DNA of 19,456 nt from Thermoplasmatota archaeon (GTDB lineage: Archaea > Thermoplasmatota > Thermoplasmata > GCA-020350865 > JAUVCJ01), in assembly GCA_030595765.1 (NCBI GenBank), contig JAUVCJ010000016.1, positions 1 through 19,456 on the forward strand. The letters are read 5' to 3'. Position numbers and translations under genes: made by a program. Below the pieces are notes generated by a model. It was given only the letters and a program-made list of their open reading frames with translations. It had not been told where the DNA came from and did no database searches. This document shows, piece after piece, positions 1 to 8,100 of the stretch (position 1 is its first letter; every line of letters begins with the position of its first letter).

Positions 1-1549
1 CTCCTGTTTGAGGATCATCGATTCCCTCTTCGACCTGAACCCATATCCAGTCCGGTATGACTCTGGAATAATAGCTGTATGCATAACCACTTAGGGTAAT
101 GGTCTCGCCGAGTTCTGCTACACCATAGGTGTTCATGCTTATTGAGAAATCGGTATATCTCATGTGAATGCTATCGTAATCCTCTACATCTACAGCATCA
201 ATGGTTCCACTGGCCAAGATCTCATAATCGATGCCATCTGTAAGCAAGGCTGGAGTTGTGTATGTGAACTGATAGTGGCCTGTGGATATCCAGGTTGGGG
301 TGATGGTGGGTATTATGCTGACCGCACCTGTGATATCGACCTGAAGGTCGGTAATGTCAACAAGGGTCTCTCCGTATGTGCCGAAGATGTCCCATGTCTC
401 GGGGGTATCCCAATTATAACTAGTACTAGCCTGGCGACTCATCCTCAATTTGGGTCCGATCTCGATGTTTAGCACATCAACAGACCAGTCGGTTCCAAGT
501 GTGCCATTGACCTCTATAAGGTAGTCAATGCCCTCTGGGTTGTTTGCCTGGGTTGGCAAGTCGATACTAGCCTCGTAAACACCAGCTGATGTCATTCTGG
601 GGGTAAAGATTACATCTTCAAGCAATTCATAGTTCCAGGAGCTGGTATTGAACCAATAGGCAGTCAGGTTGAGGTCGTCGGCTTCCACGTTCTGGTTCCC
701 ATAAACGGTCTCAACTGTGAAGCCTATGGTCTCACCTATTACTGGCCTGTCAGTTAGATATGCATGGGTGCGAAGGCCAAGGAAAATGTATTCCACAGCT
801 TCAGCAGTCTCTGTACCAGCACGTGTTCCTGCCAGGGTTGCTACTGCTTCTATCTTGTAGTTCTTCTGATCATAGCCAATACTGGCAGGTATTGTCCAGT
901 CCCACCCATAGTTGCCAGTGCTGGTTACATAGCTGGTGCCGCTAATGTCGGTTCCCAACTCATCGTAATACTCATCATTGGAGATGCCATAGACCTTAAT
1001 GAAGAGAGTAGTTGGAGTGATGGGTTCATATCCCTTCTCAACTTCGATGTCGAAGTGGATCTGCTCTCCTGGGACGCTGCTGCCGCTTTTGCTGATGCTG
1101 ACAGATAGCCCGCCTTCAGAGCTAGAGTATACTGAGAACCCTCTATGTGCTGTATCCTCATTCACACCATGCTTTGCATAAACCGTATACTGGACGTATC
1201 CCCATTCCCTTACATCATCAGGGATGACCTGGGAAAATGTGTACTTTCCAGTGGATACTCTTGCTTCGGTGAGTTCTCCAGTATGGGAATCATATTCAGT
1301 ATCAGTATAACTGAATGAGATCTCCAACGTATCTGCGTCTACCAGTACGCCCTTGTCGTACACATAGACCACCAACCCTACGGTCTCTCCAGGCTCGACG
1401 GATCCAGTTTCGGTTCCATCAGCCAGAAGGAGTATGACCTTCAGGGAATCGTTTCCGATGACCTCAGGTACCGCACTTGCCAATGCAGGCAGGGCGGATA
1501 GAGCCATCAACAAAGCCATGGCAATAGCCAGAATCTTTGATATTTTCAT
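1..1549 (-). CDS. Secreted tandem Ig-like/MG-like surface protein (N-terminal part, runs off the left edge)
   Basis: The reading frame is open from ATG at 1549 to the left edge (516 codons, no stop), so the C-terminus is missing. It starts with a signal peptide: KxxK, a hydrophobic run of about 15 residues, then LPALASA, with likely cleavage after about residue 26. The mature part is beta-rich with few Lys and Cys. It contains at least four units of about 100-115 residues, each opening with a motif such as EPGETVGLVVYVYD, VPGEQIHFDIEV, VIGETIGFTVE or ELGETITLSGYAY. This V-x-GE-x-(hydrophobic) pattern is typical of Ig-like, macroglobulin MG2-like or CARDB-like sandwiches. NxS/T sequons are present. 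I infer an exported cell-surface or adhesion protein; the ligand is unknown. The start is supported by an AAGGTGG ribosome site 8 nt upstream and a good TATA box at about 1607-1620. It lies downstream of trpS on the same strand but has its own promoter. Confidence 0.85.
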   Translation of the reverse strand, partial: MKISKILAIAMALLMALSALPALASAVPEVIGNDSLKVILLLADGTETGSVEPGETVGLVVYVYDKGVLVDADTLEISFSYTDTEYDSHTGELTEARVSTGKYTFSQVIPDDVREWGYVQYTVYAKHGVNEDTAHRGFSVYSSSEGGLSVSISKSGSSVPGEQIHFDIEVEKGYEPITPTTLFIKVYGISNDEYYDELGTDISGTSYVTSTGNYGWDWTIPASIGYDQKNYKIEAVATLAGTRAGTETAEAVEYIFLGLRTHAYLTDRPVIGETIGFTVETVYGNQNVEADDLNLTAYWFNTSSWNYELLEDVIFTPRMTSAGVYEASIDLPTQANNPEGIDYLIEVNGTLGTDWSVDVLNIEIGPKLRMSRQASTSYNWDTPETWDIFGTYGETLVDITDLQVDITGAVSIIPTITPTWISTGHYQFTYTTPALLTDGIDYEILASGTIDAVDVEDYDSIHMRYTDFSISMNTYGVAELGETITLSGYAYSYYSRVIPDWIWVQVEEGIDDPQTG

Positions 1550-1605
1550 TAGAATACCACCTTCTGAGGTTTACAATCCCTCAGCTTCTGCGATGGACGA
1601 TGTTC

Positions 1606-1620
1606 TTGTATATAAAGCTT
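1606..1620 (-). promoter_or_regulatory. Archaeal BRE/TATA promoter of the secreted Ig-like protein
   Basis: On the minus strand the sequence reads AAGCTTTATATACA, a close match to an archaeal BRE plus TATA box. It is about 60 nt upstream of the ATG at 1549, which predicts transcription starting near 1585-1590 and a leader of about 35-40 nt. The leader contains the Shine-Dalgarno-like AAGGTGG at about 1557-1563. Confidence 0.7.
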
Positions 1621-1629
1621 ATCCGATAG

Positions 1630-1645
1630 TATATATGCATATATA
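1630..1645. repeat. Perfect 16-bp palindrome upstream of the promoter
   Basis: TATATATGCATATATA is an exact inverted repeat. It lies about 10-25 bp upstream of the TATA box at 1606-1620, in the 129-bp gap between trpS and the secreted-protein gene. It could be an operator or activator site, a second TATA element, or just AT-rich sequence. A second smaller dyad, GACA-5-TGTC, sits at 1660-1672. Confidence 0.5.
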
Positions 1646-1678
1646 GAAGCCAGTAGATAGACAATATATGTCCGCACT

Positions 1679-3025
1679 TCAATCTTCAACCAGGTATTGC
1701 CCTACCAGTTCCTTTGCTGCCGCCCTCTTCTCTTGGAGGTCTATGAGGAGTGTCTTGACCTTTTCAGCAGCCAGTTTCTTGCAGTTTCCGCACATCTGGG
1801 TGCCTGCCTTGCATCCTTCCATTATGCCTTGCAGCTCCATGTCGTCCTCGATTAGATGGTAGGTGAACAATTCATAGACAACGCATTGGCCAGGCTTTCC
1901 ACCGTTAGTCTTGTGATCCTCAAGCGATATGCCGCCACCAGTCTTTGCAGACATAACTTTCTTTGCAGCGAGGTCGGGGTCATCAGTTATGAACACCGCG
2001 CTATCCGGTCTGGACGAGGACATCTTGTCCATGGTCAGATTGCTCAGGAATCTGTGGTAGGTGGAAGCTGGAGGATAGAATACATACGGGTTTCTCTTGA
2101 ATTCAATTTGGACCAGCTCCCTGTCCATCTTTCTCATGGTATTTTCCAGCATCCAGTCTTCCTCGAACTTGTCTCCCACATAGAGGGCCTTGTAGCCTAC
2201 GTTCTTCTCAAGCTTTGTCAGCCCAATGTTCTTGAATGCAATTTCAGCCAGATCTAGAAGCTCTTCCACGCCTTCATCGACCTTGACGAAAGCTCCAAGC
2301 TTGCCGTCCTTTGTTACCCTGACATTGAATAGTCTGTGGGCAGTTGCTATGTCTCTTGTAATCCTCATGTGAGGGTCCTGGTCGACTCCAACTGGCACAA
2401 GCGTTGGTCTTGGGCCGCCATATTTTTCAAGCTGAACATGAAGGATGTCCCCTACCTGAACAAGAGGTGCCTGGACATGTGCCATGCTTGTGGAATCATC
2501 AAATCCGTAGATGGCCTTCATTGTGGACCAGTTCACCTTGCGAGACAATAGGTATCCAAGATCCTTGACCGCTCCCCTGCCTGACTGAAAATAGAGCTGG
2601 GTCTTTTCGGGCTTGAGCCCAAGAGCAATGTAGGTGGTGATATACTCATTTATCGCAACCTCTCTTGCCTTATCCAGTGGGATGTTTCGGGTTGCAAACG
2701 ATTCGATGTCAGCCACAGCGATGAAAATGTCTGCACCCAGAGTTTGGTAATACACGATCTGGTCTATCAGGGTCTTGTGCCCCAGATGCATCTTTCCAGA
2801 AGGCATCAGACCTGTAAGGATAGCCCATGGCAACTTCTGATCGATCGCATCCTGAATGTACTCAAAGCCCCGATGGCCAAAGACAATCCCTCTGCGAAAC
2901 AACTTGGGAGGGTCTGGCAAACAATCAGTGTCAAAAGGCTTGATCCCGAACTGGTCTCTAAGCTTGGCATAATCCTCGTACTGGGTGCTAGCCCATGGGT
3001 CGATACGCAATTCATTATCATCCAT
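1679..3025 (-). CDS. trpS: Tryptophanyl-tRNA synthetase, archaeal long form
   Basis: Class I aminoacyl-tRNA synthetase that charges tRNA-Trp with tryptophan using ATP in the cytoplasm. The 448 residues show the N-terminal IDPW(A)S and RRGIVFGHR segments typical of archaeal TrpRS. The HIGH-type signature is MPSGKMHLGH at residues 74-83, the GVDQDPH tryptophan-pocket segment is at about 213-219, and the KMSSS loop is at 334-338. A C-terminal CKAG..MCGNCKK segment is at 405-417. Compared with compact archaeal enzymes of about 375-385 residues there is an extra block of about 75 residues (roughly 241-316) between the catalytic core and KMSSS. From memory, haloarchaeal TrpRS has a similar insert and the same N-terminal motifs, so this is a lineage form and not damage. 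ATG at 3025 is preceded by CAGGAG at 8-nt spacing. It is divergently transcribed from the peptidase gene. Confidence 0.95.
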   Translation of the reverse strand: MDDNELRIDPWASTQYEDYAKLRDQFGIKPFDTDCLPDPPKLFRRGIVFGHRGFEYIQDAIDQKLPWAILTGLMPSGKMHLGHKTLIDQIVYYQTLGADIFIAVADIESFATRNIPLDKAREVAINEYITTYIALGLKPEKTQLYFQSGRGAVKDLGYLLSRKVNWSTMKAIYGFDDSTSMAHVQAPLVQVGDILHVQLEKYGGPRPTLVPVGVDQDPHMRITRDIATAHRLFNVRVTKDGKLGAFVKVDEGVEELLDLAEIAFKNIGLTKLEKNVGYKALYVGDKFEEDWMLENTMRKMDRELVQIEFKRNPYVFYPPASTYHRFLSNLTMDKMSSSRPDSAVFITDDPDLAAKKVMSAKTGGGISLEDHKTNGGKPGQCVVYELFTYHLIEDDMELQGIMEGCKAGTQMCGNCKKLAAEKVKTLLIDLQEKRAAAKELVGQYLVED

Positions 3026-3082
3026 GTTTTCAACTCCTGAAATTGAACATTCATGCTTATTGAAAAACCGAAACGGCCCACC

Positions 3083-3098
3083 GATAAAATAAGTTTGC
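3083..3098 (-). promoter_or_regulatory. Probable TATA promoter of trpS
   Basis: The minus strand reads AAACTTATTTTATCGG, an A/T-rich TATA-like box with a purine-rich BRE-like flank. It is about 65 nt upstream of the trpS ATG. A start about 25 nt downstream would give a leader of roughly 35-40 nt carrying the CAGGAG ribosome site. Confidence 0.5.
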
Positions 3099-3113
3099 CA
3101 TGGTAGACAGCAT

Positions 3114-3190
3114 CAATTCATTTGGAGAGATGCAATTCATTCGGAGAGGTACATTTGATTCAGGGGGAGCACAATTCATTTATGGGCATC
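3114..3190. repeat. Degenerate tandem repeat (about 19 bp, 3-4 units) in the trpS/peptidase divergent region
   Basis: Units begin at 3114, 3133, 3152 and 3172. Units 1 and 2 are CAATTCATTtGGAGAGaTg and CAATTCATTcGGAGAGgTa, differing at only four of 19 positions. Unit 3 (CATTTGATTcaGGGGGAGCa) is diverged, and unit 4 keeps only CAATTCATT. The spacing of 19-20 bp is close to two helical turns, so equal parts of each unit face the same side of the DNA. It occupies the leader or promoter region of the peptidase gene and lies upstream of the trpS promoter. It may be a regulator-binding array or simple slippage; the sequence does not decide. Confidence 0.6.
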
Positions 3191-3206
3191 TCACATATCC
3201 GGAGGC

Positions 3207-4670
3207 ATGAGCGGTCAGGGATTGGTTTCAGAGGTGCTGACTGCAAGAGGCCCGTCAGGCTGGAGCAAGGAGAAGAAGTTCCTTGCTCTGGGAGCCATAG
3301 CCGTTGTGTCTATCATCGTTTTGGGGGTACCGCTCTCATCCATAACCTTCGAGCCCGAGCTAAACTACCAGATCATCGATTTCGATTATGAGCACGCCTA
3401 CCAGGACCTCGAAGCGCTTGTCTCCATCGGGCCAAGAATGGCAGGGACCCAGGGGGAGAGGTTCGGGGCTGAATACATCCTGGCAGGATTCAAGGATGCT
3501 GGCTTGGATGCCCACATCGAGGAATTCACAGAGATGCTATGGGAGGCCGATGATGCCAGCATATCACTTGTTCCATATCGGCCAGTCTTGGATGTTCCAG
3601 ACCCAACAGCTAGCCTCATCAATTTTGAGCATACTGTCGACTTTGTGCTTCAGGTCTATTCCGGGAGCCGGGGTTGGAGCAACATCAGGGATGACCTGGA
3701 AATATTCGATGCTGGCAGGGGCATGAACGATTCGGATTATCAGGGCGTTGAAGGCAAGGCCGCCATCATCAGACTTGACGGAAGCGACCAGTCCAATTCT
3801 ATCCTGTTCTTTAAGGCATGGGAGCTGGGTGCTGCTGCTATTATCTTGAACAATAACATCCATGCCGAGCAGATAGGATACGTTCCAATCGTAAAGGGCT
3901 CCCCCCAGCCGGAGTCATACCCATCAGCGGATTATCCAGACATCCCGCTCATCATGGTGTCCAAAGAAATGGGCGAGGTGATATTGTCCCAAGAGGCCAC
4001 AGCTAGACTCAGATTAAACATCCAGACCACCATAGAAGAGAGGCAGATACAGGTGGTCATTGGGGATGTCCGAGGTAGCATGTATCCAGAAGAGGTCATC
4101 ATGTTAGGGGCTCATCATGATACGCATTATGTATCTGCTGGGGCAGTAGACAACACAGTAGGCGTGGTATCGATCATGCAGCTTGCAAGGGAGTTCTCCA
4201 CCCTCAACCCCAAAAGAACAGTGAGATTTGCAACATGGGGTGGAGAGGAGGAGGGGCTTTTTGGCTCCATTGGCTATTACCTTGAGCACAAGGCCGACCT
4301 GGATCGTAATCTCCAATATTACTCCAATTTCGACATGAGCCATGTTGATCTTGATAGGGGGAACGTTCTCCCAATTAGCTCCAACGACAACCAGACTATT
4401 GAGCATCTATGGCGCATTACAGATCAGCTATTTGAGCAGGAACCGGAGCTGGACTGGACCTTTGACGTCTCCATTGGGTGGAGCCAGCTACATCAGAGCA
4501 GTGATCAGGCATATTACGCCCAGAATGGATTCCCAGTGATCTCTTGCTGGGGCTCTGGTTCCTATGAATATCATACTTATCTGGATACTATAGACCGCGT
4601 ACATCCCATCAGCCTACAGCTCGGGGCTCGCATCATTGGCAGCTATTCTTTATACCTGGCTAACCTTTGA
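3207..4670 (+). CDS. Membrane-anchored M28-family zinc metallopeptidase with PA domain
   Basis: Predicted extracytoplasmic di-zinc aminopeptidase (M28) of 487 residues. A short basic N-terminus is followed by one transmembrane or uncleaved signal segment at about 25-45 (FLALGAIAVVSIIVLGV). The M28 fold begins at about residue 57, and a PA-like domain is inserted at about 140-265 (GVEGKAAIIRL, then ELGAAAIIL). Metal and catalytic residues are all visible: H303-x-D305, D315 (AVDN), the E347-E348 pair in WGGEEEGLFGS, D376 (NFDM) and H456 near the end. PA domains in M28 enzymes usually shape substrate access. The likely role is trimming peptides outside the membrane, possibly for nutrition; the substrate is inferred only. 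Start choice: the ATG is only 1 nt after GGAGG, too close for normal ribosome binding, and no upstream in-frame ATG, GTG or TTG exists back to the stop at 3156. A TATA-like TTCATTTATG at 3176-3185 would suit a leaderless transcript. Confidence 0.9.
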   Translation: MSGQGLVSEVLTARGPSGWSKEKKFLALGAIAVVSIIVLGVPLSSITFEPELNYQIIDFDYEHAYQDLEALVSIGPRMAGTQGERFGAEYILAGFKDAGLDAHIEEFTEMLWEADDASISLVPYRPVLDVPDPTASLINFEHTVDFVLQVYSGSRGWSNIRDDLEIFDAGRGMNDSDYQGVEGKAAIIRLDGSDQSNSILFFKAWELGAAAIILNNNIHAEQIGYVPIVKGSPQPESYPSADYPDIPLIMVSKEMGEVILSQEATARLRLNIQTTIEERQIQVVIGDVRGSMYPEEVIMLGAHHDTHYVSAGAVDNTVGVVSIMQLAREFSTLNPKRTVRFATWGGEEEGLFGSIGYYLEHKADLDRNLQYYSNFDMSHVDLDRGNVLPISSNDNQTIEHLWRITDQLFEQEPELDWTFDVSIGWSQLHQSSDQAYYAQNGFPVISCWGSGSYEYHTYLDTIDRVHPISLQLGARIIGSYSLYLANL

Positions 4671-4801
4671 TACGCACGTTGGATGAGCAATATACAACCA
4701 GCTTGGGCGCGCACCACACATTATGAATTAGCAATACCCAATCTAGACGCAAAACCCAGATTATGACTGAGCAAAGCACTCAATAATCTCCCATCCGTAG
4801 C

Positions 4802-4850
4802 ATAATGCAATATTTCTATTAATTTTTCTACTGATATAATGCAATATTTC
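4802..4850. repeat. Pair of exact 15-bp direct repeats
   Basis: ATAATGCAATATTTC occurs at 4802-4816 and again at 4836-4850. The copies are identical, with starts 34 bp apart (about three helical turns). They lie 130-180 nt past the peptidase stop and about 270 nt before the next gene. Confidence 0.7.
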
Positions 4851-5004
4851 AGTCACTTATGTGAGTTTTTTGTGACATTATGAGGGGGAGTGATTATATC
4901 TTATAGGTTATTAGAAGCTCCCAGAACTTTTTTGAAATATGGTTCAATGGTGAAATGTTAGTATTAGTCACCGAATCCCGTTGGTTCTCGTAAAAATGGG
5001 CGCT

Positions 5005-5054
5005 GTTGGGCTTCTTTTGAATAAAAAGAGCCAAATGAACGACTCTGGCCCAAC
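5005..5054. repeat. Nested inverted repeats / hairpin upstream of the helical-repeat gene
   Basis: The inner stem pairs GGCT (5009-5012) with AGCC (5029-5032) and CTTTT (5014-5018) with AAAAG (5024-5028), with one bulged T and a GAATA loop. The outer arms GTTGGGC (5005-5011) and GCCCAAC (5048-5054) are perfect complements, but they overlap the inner stem at GGC (5009-5011), so the two pairings exclude each other. The element ends just before the TATA box at about 5061. It could be a DNA-level protein site or the terminator of an upstream transcript. Confidence 0.55.
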
Positions 5055-5057
5055 CGA

Positions 5058-5107
5058 TATCTTTATATTCCTGCTATTTAATAGTTTATAATAGTCTATA
5101 CTAGGGG
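5058..5107 (+). promoter_or_regulatory. Promoter and ribosome site of the helical-repeat/RING-like gene
   Basis: CTTTATATT (5061-5069) is a good archaeal TATA box about 50 nt before the ATG. It predicts a leader of about 25 nt containing AGGGG (5103-5107) at 8-nt spacing from ATG 5116. A second TATA-like run, TTTATAATA (5085-5093), would instead give an almost leaderless transcript. The first pairing is preferred because it uses the AGGGG ribosome site. Confidence 0.55.
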
Positions 5108-5115
5108 TTTTCAAA

Positions 5116-8100
5116 ATGGCTTCCAGCTACCTTAAAGCCCTCCAGATTACTAAACAGCTGGAGCAGAAGGCAAAAGAAGCGACCAAGTATAGACAACAGG
5201 CTGAAGATGGAATTGAGACTGTTGAAAACGCTATCAAAGCAGCGAAAAAGCTTGATGTGAACGTTGCAAAGGCCGAGGCAGCGTTGCAAGCTGGCCAGGA
5301 AGCCCTAAAAGACAAGGACTACGAGAAAGCCGTTGCCAAGATAGACAAGGCCAATGATGAGATTCGCAAGTCCAGAGAGGAATTTTTCGATAGAATCATG
5401 CAATCCTCAGAATTGCTTCTGGAAATGACTAGGGGCATGGATGCGGTATCAGATGAGAGCGAGAGCCTTCTGGATGAGGCACGAAAGGCTCTAAAGGACG
5501 GAGACCTTGAGAAAGCCGTTGAGAAGTCCAAGCGATCCTACGAAATATCCGAGAGGGTGCTTCACGAGAAAGTATCCGAGACATTTACAACAGCCCAGTC
5601 CATGGTAGTACTAGCCAAAGACATGGATCGGGATGTCACCAAGGCCGAGGAATTCCTGAACAAGGCCAGAACAGCCATAGAAACTTCCGATTTTGAGACC
5701 GCTCTCAAAAACATCGGCGGCTCTCTTGAGGAAACTGGCAGCGTTCTGGAGCATCACATCCTGAAGACCATAGAGGAGGCAAAAGAGCTAGTTAGCATTG
5801 GCTCCAAGATGGAAGCCGATATCCTTGAGGGAAAGACCCTCCTTAGAGGGGCTGAGCGTGCCACTGAGGAGATGGATTACGAAAAAGCCCTGGATAAGGG
5901 AACCAAGGCTCTTGCAGACCTTCATCGTACAATTAAATCACAACTTGATAGGTTCATATCCACTTCCAAAAAGCTCATGTCCCAGGCCAGAGAGAATGGC
6001 GCCGATGTGGATGAATCTGGCCGCATAATCAGCAAGGCTGAATCCGCAATGGAAGCGAACAGGTATGAACGGACGCTTGATCTGATAAATGAAGCCATAG
6101 AATACACAGAGAACGCCCAGTTCCAGACAGTTCTCAAGATCATTTCCCATTCGCGGAACAAATTCATCACTGCAAAGAACATTGGAGTTGACCTTAGCAA
6201 GGCAATGGAGTATCTGGATAAGGCAAGAACAGCCCTTAGAGATAGCGAATTCACCAAAGCCATTGAAATGGCCAAGAACGGTGAGAGTGAGCTGCAAAAA
6301 GCCATTCAGGACTATGAGACGGCATCCCAGGGCATCGAGAGCGTCCAGGCAGCCTTCAACGAAGCTCAGGAGCTAGGTGCTGATACCTCACAGAGCAAGG
6401 AGCTTCTGGATAAGGCAAGGGCGATGTTGGAAAATCAGGATTTTAGCTCAGCTCTGGACCTTGTTACCCAGACCCGCGAGCTTACAGAAAAAGCCGAGTA
6501 CGACCATGTGCTGGAGTCAATTGAACAGGCCGAGTACTTGATGACAATGGGTGAAGAGTCTGGACTAGATGTATCTGAGGCCAACGACCTGCTTGACCAG
6601 TCCATTTCATCAATGAAGTCAAAGAGCTATCAGGAAGCGATCGAGTTCTCCACAAAATGCCAGTACATCACAGGGGAGTTGCTGGCGGAAAGCATCAAAA
6701 CCATCACAGAAAGCCTGACCAAGCGGATAGAGGAGGCTGAGAAGACAGGCCAGGAGATTGGAGATAGCAAGGGGCTATTGGAGAAGGCTGTGGAAGCGCT
6801 TAGGCTCAAGGACTACACCAACTCCCGCAAACTGGCCGAGCAATCCAGAGAGCATCTGGAAGCAGCCCAGTCTCAAATTGCCCAGGACACGCTTGATGAT
6901 GCAAAGAGGATGCTTGACCTGATGGCCGATATGGGTCAGGATGTAGCAAACATTGGCGCGCTCATCAAACAGGCAGATAATGCAATGCGTGAGGAGAAGT
7001 ATGAGAAATCATTGGAACTTTCAAGGCTGGCCAGGACCGAGCTGGTCAAGCTTCAGATGAACACCGCCAATGATACCTTCAACAATGCAAAGGCTGTAAT
7101 AATCGAGGTCAAGAAGGTTGGCATTGACATCTCAGGGTTCAGGGAGCCTCTGTTCAAGGCCAAGGAAGAACTTGATAAGGGCAATTATGAGGCTGCGTTC
7201 GAGATAGCTTCCAAGCAGCGAGAGGAAGCCGAAAAGCTCATGGACCTGCGTGAAAAATCCATCAAGGCTCTATCCCACGCCGCTGGGATGCTTACCAATG
7301 CTCGCAAGGATAATATAGATGTGGCGCCGGTTAAAAAGATCGTTCTCGAGGCCAAGGCCATGTTCCAGTCCGCAAAGTTCGAGGACACCATAGAAAAAGT
7401 CCAGGAAGCTCAGGTCGAGCTTGAAAAGCTGACTGCACAATATTCGGCTGCTAAAAAGATACTTATGGCCAATGAAAAGCTCAAAGAGGGCAAGGAGCTT
7501 GAGCTGGACATTGATTCTGCCGAGTCACTTTTGAAGCAGGCCAAAGAAAAGATCAAGGACAAGGACTACCCATTGGCTCTGGAAAATGCGAACAAGGCAA
7601 TTCAGGAGATTGATGAGCTAATTAGAACCAACTCCGAGGCCGACATCGAAAAGGCCAGGACCATGATAACCGAGGCAAAGAAGGTGGGTGTGGATGTACT
7701 TGTACTTGAAAAACTGATAGAGAAGGCCAAATCCTTCTATGATCGGGAGGAGTTTGCAAGGGCTTCCCAGTATGCGGTTCGCAGCCAGAAAGAGATCGAG
7801 GAGCTTAAAGACCACTGCCAACTTTCAGCTAGGACTATTCAGATGGCTCAAGCAAAGATTGCCGAGGTGGAAAGCATCCAAGCTGACACCACCCAGGCCA
7901 AAACCCATCTGGATGAGGCAATGAAGATACTACGAGCCAATGATTACATCCATGCCATCGAAGAGGCAAAGAAGAGCATCCAGGCTGCTCAGGACTCTAG
8001 GCATGCTTATGTAGCCAGCACGATCGAATCATTTAGAGAGATGGTAGCCAATAGAAAGAAGGAAAATGTGGAGACTACCGAGGCAGATGAGCTTTTGAAC

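Larger units (their letters stand above)
4671..5054. other. AT-rich intergenic region; no gene seen
   Basis: No convincing reading frame or RNA gene is visible on either strand between the peptidase stop and the promoter of the helical-repeat gene. It holds T-tracts at about 4823-4827, 4865-4871 and 4928-4933 that could end peptidase transcription, since archaeal termination often uses oligo-T. GGGAG (4886-4890) could pair with CTCCC (4918-4922) just before the last T-tract. It also holds the 15-bp direct repeats and the hairpin listed separately, and loosely related AGCAA-containing segments near 4686, 4730 and 4770. Confidence 0.6.

Noticed and set aside
164..1108. Plus-strand open frames within the left-edge gene
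   Set aside because: The minus strand has a signal peptide, promoter, ribosome site and uninterrupted beta-domain frame over the same bases; the plus-strand products look like antisense shadows.
4960..5010. tRNA-like fragment (GAATCCCG / GGTTCTCG)
   Set aside because: No acceptor stem, D-arm or anticodon arm can be drawn around it.
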